The translations under genes were made by a program, and so were the position numbers. From Uloborus plumipes (lineage: Eukaryota; Arthropoda; Arachnida; Araneae; Uloboridae), in the NCBI GenBank assembly GCA_038373865.1, contig JAXGGA010001662.1:62001-126000 (forward strand): DNA of 64,000 bases. Direction: 5' to 3'. This document shows, piece after piece, positions 38,401 through 51,789 of the stretch; within the stretch, counting starts at the first letter, position 1, and every line of letters starts with the position of its first letter. The notes under the pieces are model-generated. The model worked only from the letters and a program-made list of their open reading frames with translations. It was not told the origin of the DNA and ran no database searches.

Positions 38401-41400
38401 TTTTACATATAGCTCGAGAAATAAGTGATCAATTGTTCTTTAACTTTAGTCATACAAAATATAAGCTTCACCGAACATTTCCAAGTTGAAATTAAATTAC
38501 CCTTGCATTTGGGGGACGACAAGAAGGGGGGTTGAAAGTAAAACCGCTTTTTGACCATAACTCTTCAAAAATAGCTCGGAATAAGCTATAAATTTCAGTA
38601 ATTAATTAGCATACTATGTATAATTACTGTACAAATTTTTATGAACGTACCACTCTTATTTCCGAAGATATGAAACATTTTTTAAAAAATGGCAATTTTA
38701 TTGGAAGGGTTTTTGCTTATAACACGCAGAGTTTTTGATCAAACCTTATCAAAACTTCAGAAAAAATGACAAAATACAAGAGAAAGAACATACTAAAACA
38801 GTAAATAAAAATATTAAAAATCCGATGAGATATGAACGTTAAAAGGAAATATTTTTTCACGGCGCATGCGCGAACGACAGAAATTTATAACTACAAAAAT
38901 ATTGTACTCTGATTTATACTTCATCTTATAAAAAAAGTTTCAGTTGAATATCATGAAAATTGAAAAAGATATCAGCGATCTAGTGAGCTGTATTTCATTC
39001 ATTCGCAGACAATACATAAAAAGTGAGGGTCTGTCCACAAAGAGCTATTTTTAAATTAAAGGTTATTGCGTCATCGTTCAAAACCAACGTTTCAGGGGGT
39101 GTCCGGATACTTTTGGCCACCTACGTATAAGGTCTTTTTGGCCGAATCGGCGAAATGTGACTTCTATGCCGAATATAAATTTTCAAACTGTATAAAATTT
39201 AACATTGAAGAAAATGCTCAATTGTCACCACACTATTTGTGGAGCACCCCTTGCCATTCATGTATTGTCTGCGAATGAATGAATTACAGCTCACTAGATC
39301 GCTGATATCTTTTTCAATTTTTACGATATTCAACTGGAACTTTTTTTATAAGATGCAGTATAAACCAGGCTACAATATTTTTGTAGTTATAAATTTCTGT
39401 CGTTCGCGCATGCGCCGTGAAAAAATATTTCCTTTTAACGTTCATATCTCATCGGATTTTTAATATTTTTATTTACCGTTTTAGTATGTTCTTTCTCTTG
39501 TATTTTGTCATTTTTCCTGAAGTTTTGATAAGGTTTGATCAAAAACTCTGCGTGTTATGAGCAAAAACCCTTCAAATAAAATTGCCATTTTTTAAAAAAT
39601 GTTTCATATCTTCGGAAGTAAGAGTGGTACGTTCATAAAAATTTGTACAGTAATTATACATAGTATGCTAATTAATTACTGAAATTTATAGCTTATTCCG
39701 AGCTATTTTTGAAGAGTTATGGTCAAAAAGCGGTTTTACTTTCAACGCCCTTCTTGTCGTCCCCCAAATGCAAGGGTAATTTAATTTCAACTTGGAAATT
39801 TTCGGTGAAGCCTATATTTTGTATGACTAAAGTTAAAGAACAATTGATCACTTATTTTTCGAGCTATATGTAAAAATGTGAATTTTCGAAAGTGTCCGGA
39901 CACTTTTGGCCACCTAGTGTATTTAATAACCACCCATCACTAGTTTTATCATTTGCAATATTTTTTTTAAAAATTTGAAAAATCTAAAAAAAATCAAAAA
40001 TTTCAAAACTTTAGGCCAAATGCGCAGACTAAGGATGACGTCGCAAAAGTGAAATATTTTACAGAATTGTTACTTATCCTCATTCACAGTAAATGAAAGG
40101 TAACCGTTTACGAAAATCAAAAATTCATTTTTTCCACTCCACCCTACTGAACATCATTTAATTTATAGATATAAATTCCATTGTAATTTAGATGAAATTA
40201 ATTATATTGTGTGTGTGCAGATGCAGAAAAATTTGACTGGAGGGGCTAGGGAGGTCACATTATCAAGTAATGTTTTTTTTTTTGGGGGGGGGGGATCCTT
40301 AATATTGTAAGTAAGTTCCTTAAACAATAAAACATATGCATATAACAGAAAAAAACTTTAAGTATGGTTTCTGAAGAAACATGCTTCCTCACTGATAATT
40401 AAAAAAAAATCTCTTCAACATCTACTGTTATGTCGTTTCGTGCTTAGACACTCTGAGTGCTTCTGATCTATGGCGGATCTTAAAAGTATCTTTCTTATTT
40501 CATATGCACTCAAGAACCTTTTTGCAGTGAGAGTAATGAGTTGCAGAAAAAAATACGGTTTGTTAAGAAACATTAATGCAAATTTGAAAGCATACATTTA
40601 TTGATCTTTTTTTTTTCTTTTGTTAATTCAAAGCTCTTTGTGTAAAATACCTCTCCGGAAAAGGTGTCTGTGCTTAAGCCTAAACCATATTTATATTTTC
40701 AGACAGCATCAATATTATCTCAAGCAGAATCAGGAAAATTAGATTTGAAGTAAAATTTAAACAAACTGTTTTTGTAGTTTTCATATCATGTCATTATTTT
40801 GCTTTTTGAAGCTTTCTTCCATCTCGGAAAATGAAAAAAATCCATTGTGTAAGTATATATTTATTTGAAATAGTCCATAATAGGGCTGCAACATTGATGT
40901 CAATGTTTTGAAACATCTATGTTTTTGTAAGAATATCCATGTTTTTGTAAGAACATCCATGTTTTTCCAACATCAATGTTTTGCGTTTGATGTTGTTTTC
41001 GATGTCTATGTTTTATATTCAAGCAAAGAAAGTAACAGAAAAATATGCGATGAGCATACTTATTAAAAAATTTTCATCTCTAATCAAAAGCTGCAATATT
41101 AACCTCAATGAAAAAAAAATTCTACAATTATTATCAATGTTTCTGAACCATCTCTAATTTGCTTTTGCCCTTCTTTTTTAATGTCTTTTGATGATCGTTG
41201 TTTCACGCTCAATGTTTTTTTTTTCTTTCAATGTCCTTTTTACATTACAGCAAAAAACAATAAAAATATGCGATAAAAAAGATTCACCTTTCTTTAACCA
41301 CTAGTTGCAATATCTTCCAAAATTGAAAAAGGTTTTTTTATTATTATTTTAATAACTAAAGACGATTTATTGTCAAGGATTTTTAAACAGCATTGTTTGC

Positions 41401-44400
41401 ATTTTATATTTTCTACGATGATGTTTTAAATTTTAGCAAAAAAAGTTTTATAAAAATATGCAGCAAAAAAAAAAGTTACACAGTTAATCAACAGTTGCAG
41501 TATACAGTCTACGCTCGATGTAACGACCGTCTCCGTCCTACAGAAAACGGTCTTTGTAATGAGTGGTCGCTATAAGAGATAGAACATAGAGTATACTGGG
41601 ATACAGTTGGGGATTTTCTCACCGGTCGTTATATTAGGATGGTCTTTATAACGTGTGTGGTCGTTATAACGAGCGTCGACTGTATATCTTAATGAAAAAA
41701 AATTTCTTAATTGACATCTCTATCTTTCGGTTGATGTTTTTCCAGGAGACAAAAGATATATCTAATTGAGTAATATAAAGAGGAGCGTGTAATGGGAAGT
41801 AACTGAATAACTACATTCAAATGTGTAAGCAATTAAGGAAAAAATAGATCGATGTTTTGAAACATCAATGTTTTTTGTTCGATGTATCAAACCATCGATG
41901 TCCTAATTTCAGAACATCGATGACTTGAAACATCGATGTTTTGCCTTCGATGTCGCACCCCTAGTCCATAGGGTCAATTATGGAAGCACAATTAGTGCAA
42001 TTGTGAGTTAATCACATTGTTATAAATATGTACAATAAAAAATCACAATGTTTTTTGCCAAAAACAGCAGTTTCCTGTGTACACGTTTCGGCATTACAAG
42101 AAATGCCTTTTCAGTGCAAATAACGTGAGCTAATGAACGAAAAGACTATGTTCTTTGCTTTGAAAAAAGTAATTCTTGTGACACCAAAACACGCGTACGC
42201 AGTAATCTGCTAGTTTTTTGCAATAAAACATTGTTATTTTTTTTTTTACTTTTCTGCATAATGGTATTTATTTATTTATTTTTTAAACTATGATTATTAA
42301 TTAAATTTTATTGATTTCATAAAAAGAAGAATAAATTTATGTGTACGTTTCTCAATGCTTTTTATTTTAGAATTGGAAGCAAGGACAGGATTTTTAAACT
42401 GATACAAAACCATAATCTATTTGGAAGTGTTCATGACAAATTAGATACTCTAATGGAACTCAATCCATCTGCAGCTACCAGCCTGCTTTTGAACAATGTT
42501 GAGAAGGTACCTGTCAATCTAGTGGTTTCAAAGCTGAAGAACAAGAAGCAATTGTTGTATGAAGTGAGCATTTTTTTTTACCGTTGTTTTAAGGAACTAC
42601 TTTAATATTTGCTTTTTAGCCTACTTTCCCGTTAAAAATAAAAGAAAGACGAAAAAAGTATTAAAAGTAGCTTAATGCATCTAAAAAATATCGCCAAGTC
42701 CAAAAAATATCGCCAAGTTAAAAAAATAAAGAGGTAAAATGAATATCGAAAAATTAAAAATTTGAAAGTAGGGTATTGAGATGGAGAATTTGTGTGTCGG
42801 TCTGTCTGTCCCCCCCCCCCCTAATAACTTTTGAATGAACATTCCGATTTGGACGAACTTTTTTTTTTGGAAGGATCTCGGCGAGTACAGCTCATTCCCA
42901 TATTTGATTTTTTGATTTGAACAATTTTTGGTTCAACTTTAGCCGTTCAATATAACTGGTCCCGCGATACTAACTTTTGAATGAACAGTCCGATTTGAAC
43001 AAACTTTTTTTTGTTCGAAAGATTTTTTCAAGGATACTTCATTCCCGTATCTACATTTTCAATTTGAACAATTTTTCGTTCAACATTGAACCGTTCAAAC
43101 AAGCTGTCACCCCTAATAACTTTTAAGTGAACAGTCCGATTTAAACAAACTTTTTTTTGTTCGAAATATATCGGCAAGGATACTTCATTACCGTATTTAA
43201 ATTTTCAATGTGAACATTTTTTCGTTCAACATTGAACCGTTCAAGCTACCTTTCTCCGCCTAATAACTTTTAAGTGAACCCTCTGAATTGAATAAACTTT
43301 TTTTGTTCGAAAGATCTCGGAGAGACTCATTCCCATACTTCACTTTTCAATTTGAACCATTTTTCGTTCAATGATGAACCATTCAGAAAATTTTTTAACA
43401 TGAGCGCCTACTGGGAAATTTAAATTGAATGTTGATTCTGAACTTAAAGGCGGATATCCTTCAAACTAACTTTGTAAGAAAACGGTTTTGATAAAAAATG
43501 TATGTTAAGTACTTTTCTGAAAAATCTTCTGTGAGGACTCTGATTCCGACTCCGACTCCGCAAACATGGCGGAAATGCAGGCTCAGAAAAAAAAGACTGA
43601 CTGGGCAGACGATTTTTTGTTTATTTATTCATTTTTTTTGTTTAATTAATTATTATTTTTATTTATTTATTTATTTTTATTTTTTTTTTTTTTTGGCAGA
43701 CGATATTTTTTTTTTATTACAAAAATTTTCAGTTTCAGATATTCAAGAGAATATTGATTAGATGCTAGAATGCCGATGTCGATGTACGGGAAAGTAGGCT
43801 CGTTTAGTTCTTGACAGAACTTCTTGTTAAACGTTTATTTTAATAGATTTCTGAAATTATAATACATTTATAAGCATTTTCTCTCGTTTTTTAACAGAAA
43901 TGTTACCCTGCTCCAAACCATTCAAGTGGTTGGGAGAAGGGGGGAGGGGCAATCAGAGTTATTTGGTGTGTATCAATCGTAAATCAGCAATGATTGGTCG
44001 AAAAGAGTTTGAACTGAAAAATAACTTTAAAACATTTTTCCATACAAGAGACAAAAATTGTAGTTTAAGTTGAATCCTAATAAATTAGCCTTTTATATAG
44101 AATAGTGTCTCTATTTAAAATCATTATGCTTGAGGAAAAGCAGCGGATTTGAAAACCCTTTCTTTATTAATTCCCAGATCTTTCTGAAAACTTATATATT
44201 TTTTAAGAGAAGTAAATCATGAAATGAGCCCAAGTCTCGACTAGATACCTAATACTATGAACATAAACCAAAGCTCTCCTTTAACAAGAGCTAAAACTAA
44301 GTATACCAAATATCAACCAAGAATGTCCTGCGGCTCCCTTACTTGGGCCGTGGTGGCCCGATCGGTAAGGCATCGGACTCGTGTCCGGAGGGACCCGGGT

Positions 44401-47400
44401 TCGAAACCCAGCCGATCAAAGATCCACCGCCTTGATTAATGGTGGCTGGGAGGCGTTAAAAATGTCGTGGTCACAAAGTCCTCCAAGTGAAACGATACCT
44501 CTGGGGGTGCTGGGCCCTAGGGTTTGCTCGACCCTAGGTTCTGGTTCAAAATTAAGAACAGAGCGCTCTTCAGGGCCCTATCCCGGTTAAACCACGAAGC
44601 TGTGGTAGGTACGGGGGACCCTGGAGAGTGTGAAGTGAAGGCTCCCTTACTTCGATTAAGTGGCACATGAGGTCCTTCAACCCTAATGATAAAAAAAAAT
44701 GCTTTGACTTAATTGATAATTTTGTCTTTTTGTAGTCTTTCTCAAACATTTCTTTTCAAAATAAATTTATTCTTTCTATAACCATCATACTTAGTTAATA
44801 AAATACCTTTTAGGATGTTCAGTGATTTTTGTGAGGTTACTCAATGATTGATCATGAGTTATTTTATTGAGTAACAATGAAATCAATATTAGTATTGGAA
44901 GCAAAATTAGGTGACTTAGAAATGTGTGTTGCCCTTAAACTGCACTCATGCTTTGACTTCACATAGTTTTGTAAAAAACTTTTCTTTACCACGAGAAAAG
45001 TAAAAGCTCAGTCATCTATAAAATGGCTTGTAAAATAAATGAATGATAGTGTTTTTGCTATTTGTTAAAAATTTGTTTCAGTTTTCCATTCATTCCTGCT
45101 ATGTTAAATTTATCATTTATTATTGGGTTGCTCTAGGACAGTGTTTCCCAACCTTTATTAGCTCATCGCCCCCTTCAAGACCCTGACTAACACCTATCAC
45201 CCCCCTTCCCCTCTTTCGTCCTCGAAAAAACCATAACAAGTGAACATCAATATTACTGAAAATATAAGAATCTAACTTTCATTCGCAGTAACATGCACGC
45301 AATAAAGCATTTATAACCAATCACTTTTAAACTAAAAATATTAATAAATAAATAAAATACCTAATTTTTTTTTCTTTCACAAAGCGAACTGATATAAGCA
45401 TTTGAAGGGTAACATTTGAAGGGTCAGGGGGAAAAACCACGGTAGTCCACTTTTTGTTGAATTTAAACTGATGCTACCACCTGTTAGAAAAATAAGTGTA
45501 ATTTCGTTTAGTATATGCATTATTCGTGAAAAAATACTGTAGTCCATGTATTATTGTCATTTTAGGACAAGTATACTGGGGAAGTTTATGAGTTCGTAAA
45601 GTTTAAATTTCGTTTTTCTCAAAATGAATCAAATGTGACTACCGTGGTTTTTCCCTCTGACCCTTCATTTAACTAAGGCCATCGACGTACTTTTAAAAAA
45701 ACAAGTACATTTTTCAAGAAATTATTTTTTTTCATGCACTGGAATCTGGGAGAATTAAAATCATTAAAACTAAAAATTTGAAGGAAAATAAATTGGAAAT
45801 CTGAAAATTCATAAGATTGACAATGAATTGCAAAATACTTCCTAAGGTTCATCCAAGGTGCAAGGAGGAAGCTCTTGAGCTTTAATTTGTTTCTTTCTTA
45901 ACCTGTGATTAATTGTTTAAACTCTGAACAACCGGTTTCGTACATGTTTACAATTTTGGTTTTTGCTATTATTACTGTATTCTCTCCTAAATACCCATTG
46001 CCCCCTTATCGCCCCTTAACAATTTATCTCCCCTTTGAGGAGTCAAACCACCCCCTTGTTGGGAACCACTGCTTGAGTAACTTGATTGAATGTCTCTTAT
46101 CGCAAATCTTAAGATTGTCATCTATATATATAAAAATGGATGTATGTATATTTGTTTGCATGTTTGTTCCTTATACAAATCCAGTTTTTGTTGGATCTTC
46201 ATCAAACTTGGCACAGAGGTTCCTTGATACACTAGAATTGACATAGGTGGGGTTTTGAAGCTTAAAAAAAAATTCAAATTTTTTGTTTCAAAATGGCCAT
46301 TTTCTTTCAGAGTAATAGAGATAAGCCTTTAATCATACAAATTGATAAAATTCAACATATTTAAATCTGAGTATTTTCCAATAAAGATTACGATTAAAAA
46401 TGAATTATCAATATTAGGCTGACCTATTTCATTTTAGCATGAAATAAGTTAAAAAGAATTATAATGGAGCTATAATTAGCACCTGGGCAACACCGGGTAA
46501 TAGGCTAGTTGAATTATAAATACTGATGGAATAATGTTTTCTTTTTAAATGCTGTAAATAATAGTCCTGTTTCTAGTGTATTGTAATGTTAGTCATATCT
46601 CAACTTACTGGAGATACTTTGTGATTATATTATTATCATTAAATTAATGGGTGATTTGTGATATTTAATCATTTTAATTTGATCATTTATTTCAGTATCT
46701 ACATAAAGCCTTTCTGAAGGATCCTACTTTAGGGGAAGAGCATCATGGATTGTTAGTAGAACTTTATGCAGAATACGCGCCTGAACTTTTGCTGCCTTTT
46801 CTTCGAACGTCTCACAATTACTCTCTGGAATTTGCACTCGACATCTGTCAACAAAGAAGTTTAATTCATGAAGTTGTTTTCCTTTTAGGTAATTTTTCGA
46901 AAACGATATTCCATGGCCACAAAACTAGTTTAATGCCTTTGACAACTATATATTGTGCATTTTAGTGAAGACACAGTTTTATTACTGTTATTGAGAGTTG
47001 TGATTAATTAAACTTATCTATAGTCGGGGCATACCTAATCTGGCTGTGTACGATATGCCTAGGCTCCGTCACACGGAAATAGTTCATCTGTAAATTATTA
47101 ATAGCTGCTTTTAAGAATTTTTTTCCGTGTAAAATATTTCAAATAACTTAAGAATTGAGAAATCCCCAGTCATAAATAATCAACTAAAACGTTATATTTC
47201 GTGTTTTTAATTAAAAAAAAAAAAAAATTATTCTTAATTTTACGTCATGTTATCTTCTGGCCAGTAAAATTCTCAGTTCACTCGGTGAGAATTGCGCCAT
47301 TTGCACTTTACTGCAACCTTGTATAATCTCCGCAGTGAAAGAAAACTGTATAATAAAAGAAAATATTTAAAGTTAATATGTTGGCGACTATTTTACAATT

Positions 47401-50400
47401 TGGCATTCAATTTTGTTTCATTATATTTGATCGAGTTTTTAATGATATTTGTTTTCTTTGTTGGTTTATTCTGCATTTTAACGGCTTATTTTAATTAGAA
47501 AATTATTTTTCATTTTAATTGATTCTTAGTATTCATTTGTTCAAAGATTTTCTTTTTTAAAATGCTTATCAAAACGACAGAATAACGCCAAACAAGTTAT
47601 AGCAGAATTGAACAAAATGAAAAACAACTGCCAAGATTCAAAATGCTTCACATTGTGTACCCGTAATGTAAAATTACTGGATTAGTGTTCATAGATTCTT
47701 ATTTGTTGGGTAAAATTTTCCACTTAGAAATTTCATCTCTAGTATTTTGTTAATATTTGGATGTCAAATTTCATTAAATTCGTCTTATCTGGAAAACAAG
47801 CAAAAATTTTCGTGTTTCTTAGTGCATGTAACATTTTTTGAGGTTGAGCGAATAATAGCCAATTATGGCAAAACAGTGAAGGAGTGGAACTGTGACACAT
47901 TAGAAATGTTGCGAAATAATGTGATACGTCTCCCATAGCTTTAATAATGCTGCCAGGTTAGGTTTGCCCCGACTATCATTTTCTCTCCTTTTATATCTAA
48001 TGCTCACTTTATTATTTCGAGCAATCTAAAATGATATGTTTTTTTTTCATTTTCAATAGGCCGAATGGGTAATACAAAACAAGCACTGGAGCAGATCACA
48101 GAACAACTTCAAGATATAGATCAGGCAATACAGTTTTGCAAAGAACATGACGACAAGGAGCTCTGGGAGGATCTAATTGAGAGTTCTTTGGATAAACCAA
48201 GTGTGTATTTTATATCGACTGTTCAACATTCAAAATATTTGGTACATACAGTAGAGAACCAATTATCCGGGATGTTTGGGACCACAGCTATCCCGGATAG
48301 CTGAATTTCCCGGTTTTCTGGATCGCTACAAAGCGATATTTGCCAATTGTTTATAAAACCCAAGTTACTGTAACAAATAGTAATGCATCTCAAAATCTGA
48401 AGAGAAAACAATCCAGAAGTCTTATAGGTATTACATTATTAAAAATTTCTGAGCTATATGCCATTTATATGGTATTTATGAAGAAACCGTTCATATTCAT
48501 TTAGGTATTTCAAAAGAAAAATAAATTTAAAAAAAAGCTCTTCATTTTTTAGAAATTACCGAAAATGCGTATTTTAAAAAGTGACGGAAAAATCGACAAA
48601 ATGTTGCCGGTTTTCTGGTTTCCTGATATTTTGGTTCCCGGATAAAAGGTTCTGTACTGTGTTACTTTTTTTGAGTAAGTGAAATAAAAATTGTGTGTGT
48701 GTTTGAATGTTATTTAGTAAAAACATTTAAATATACAAGTTTTTATCAAAATAACAGGTTTACTCTTTTATAAACTGACTTCATATGTAATTGAATTGAA
48801 TTTTTATGCAGATGAAAGTGCTAAAACGCATTTTGCACCTGTAATTCATAGTCTGCTTTCTTTAAGACTCTTGTATTATTTACACCAAAGCTAAGACATT
48901 CACTTGGATAACCAATGTGCAATTCGACTTTACAAAACTGAACTTCATTGTGGAGTAATATAATTTAAAAAATTTTAAACATTGATATTTTTAAAGTTTC
49001 AGACAAAGGTGAAATTAATATTTTGTTTACACAGACATATTCATCAGGCATTGACGTGGATGAATATTAAAAGTAATACTATAAGTGAGAATGATTTGTT
49101 TTAAATAATTCTTTTGAAGTCTGATTAAAATTTATGGTTTTGAAAATCCCATTGTTAAACGAATGACAGTGGTAAACTGTAATATCTTAATGCTTAATCT
49201 GCCCATGTTAGTGTATAATACCAGTTACAAATTATTCAGTTTGTAAAATTAAAATACATGTTACTTTTCTTTTGGATTATTGATTTGAGACATTTTCCCC
49301 CCTCAAGGTTTTATCACAGTTTTGCTCCAAAATATTGGAACCCATGTGGACCCTATTATGCTGATTCAAAAAATACCCAATGGCATGGAAATTCCTGGAC
49401 TTCGAGATTCATTGGTGAAAATTCTCCATGATTACACTTTACAGGTAAAAACTGCTAACGAAAATTCTACCCGATCTTTCCAGCTTTATCAAAATCACTT
49501 CGAGAACATGTTAAAAAATCATCTCTTTCTGCCTCTAACCGTGTATTTGCTTGAGACAACTGTGCGATAGGGTGTATCACGTTTGTTATTTTTTTACTGA
49601 GATATTTTTCTGAATTGTTCAATTGAGGTTATTTATAGCTATCATGATGTTCTTTTAACTGTTAATGAAAGTTTTAAAGTTTGAAAATATTCATTTTTAA
49701 AACCTAAACCCTCGCCACTCCACAGACTGATCTGAATTCATTACATTCCCCATCGCTAGGACTTTTAGTAAGTAAATTATCATATTTACGAAGTTTATCG
49801 GTAATTATGAATAGTCACTAATAATTGTATACCGTCACCAATTTATTTATTACTTAAAAATGTAGATAAAAAAGGGAACTTCTTGAAATGGTCCCTTTTT
49901 TGATAAGCAACACACATTTTTTGTTAACTAGAGCTTTTTTTTTGCTGTGATGAATAGGTGTCTTTACGAGAAGGTTGTAAAAAGATCCTTGTTGCTGACT
50001 GTTACAGCTTGCTGGAAAAATTAAACAAGCTACAAAAGAGAGGAATCTTAGTCAGTGGTAAGATATATTATATATAAGTGTAATATTTATCTTTAACTAA
50101 TCTTGCTAGATTTGTCATTATTAAAGCATAATTTTATGTGTTTAGTTATTTAGCTTTTATGTCATTCAAATTCGTAAAAAAAATTTCCTTCAATTTCAAA
50201 CAATTTAAACCAGCAAGCACAAAAGAAGAAAAAAAAACTATGCTGCGGAAAGAAACATAATTCATATATCAGTTATGGTCTAAGGTTAAGTTTTATTGAA
50301 AAAAACTCTTGATGTAGGACAAGTCCAGAAAATTTTTCAATTTTATTATTATTGTAGTATTTTTTTATAAGTATTTTAATTTCAAAGAACAAACATATAT

Positions 50401-51728
50401 TAAGTTGGCTAAGCTGTTACAACTATGTAATAAACAAAAAAGTTTGATCTACTCTTCATTTGAAAACTTGCAATTTCTGTTAGAACTTATTCTTAATCCA
50501 ATGGGAACCAAATCTGCTAGCATCCTCTTATCAAAAACTAGCTGTTGTGGCCGTCACGAAACTTTCTTCTATATCTATCTTATGAATTCCAGTTACAAAA
50601 TAAAATACGTACTCGCCCGAATAATTGGAAACAGCTCCAATTTCCCAATTATCGCAATAACCCTGCAAATGCAGAATCAATGAGCGAAATTGGAAATCAT
50701 TACAAAAGCCTTGTTTAGATTAATTGCAAACATTGTATTTGTTAGTAAAAAGAAATTGGCAACAGTTAAAAATTTCAAATCATTGAAAGTTTTCAGCTGT
50801 TTTGATAATTAAATAGCGTGAAAGCGATTTTTTAATGAATTAATTTTTCGCATTGTTGACTAAGCGCAAAAATCACCCCACCCTCCCCCTGGGGCGATTG
50901 GCGCCAAAATTTAATCGATGCTTGCTTCCATATTGGGTTAGTGTTATTCCAAATTTCATTCAAATCGCAGCAATATTTCTCGAGATACAGTAGGTGCAAT
51001 GACAAAATAAGCACTTTTGATTGCTCCACTCCCCTTTGAGATATTGACACACAAATTAAATCAGCACTTGTACTCAATAGGGTCTACCTATGGACCAATT
51101 TTCGTTTGAGTCCGCCTGTTACTTCCTGAGATATAGCAATCACCCCCGCGCAGAACACGTGCGATTGCTCGACCCCCCTTCGAGATATTGACACACAAAT
51201 TGAATCAGCACCTGTACTTTATAGGGTCTACCTATGGACCAATTTTCGTTTGATTCCGCCGGTTACTTCTTGAGATATAGCACTCACCCCCGCGCAGAGC
51301 ACGTGCGATTGCTCCACCCCCCCTTGGAGGAATTCGCTAAACAAAGTCAGGTGCACCAGTTCACATGGTGGTACATATGTGCAAAAAATTTTTTCCATTT
51401 CATGCAGTAGTTTTTGCTCTAGCGCGGCCAAAAAAACTGGTCACACACATACAGACTCACAGACAGACATTTTCCAAAAATGGTCGAAATGGACTCAGCG
51501 CACCTCAAAACGTGCAAATCCGTCAAAATTCGACATTCGAAAATTTTCACGAAACCAATACTTTCTTCTATATATTAGATATAGAAGAAAGTAATTAGAA
51601 ATAAATAATCAACCGATTTATTTATTAAGAATAATTACTAAATTGCAATCATGCATTTGGGTATATTTTTAGAGCTTTGATTTGAATGCAAAAAGCAGAT
51701 AAATAGTGCATTTTGTAGATTTTTTTAC

Positions 51729-51789
<61 letters not shown>

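Larger units (their letters stand above)
36050..40146. mobile_element. 4.1 kb DNA transposon, two inward-facing halves
   Basis: Begins TAGGGTGGAGCGAAAAA and ends TTTTTTCCACTCCACCCTA, with a perfect 8-bp duplication CTGAACAT (36042-36049, 40147-40154). The inverted ends extend over 250 bp. Protein remnants face inwards from both sides: - strand 38121-37740 reads THHEEVASLRVPRALPL, TVCIGSDGCTTKTGKFKG, then IRKLEEKLGRPL and LHLNEL; the + strand at 36480-36639 is an inverted relative (PRTHHEEVTTLLVL). I recognise the GRPLxWxxCxLHxNEL style from arthropod transposon proteins but not the superfamily. It also holds a Helitron fragment and a palindromic MITE. Confidence 0.88.

Noticed and set aside
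44345..44418. Functional tRNA gene
   Set aside because: The head has box A and B but is followed by a SINE body, the anticodon loop is irregular, and no terminator follows the head. It is better explained as the head of a SINE.
46750..46965. Independent gene starting at ATG 46746-46750
   Set aside because: It is the middle of VPS41 exon 17 reading on into intron 17.
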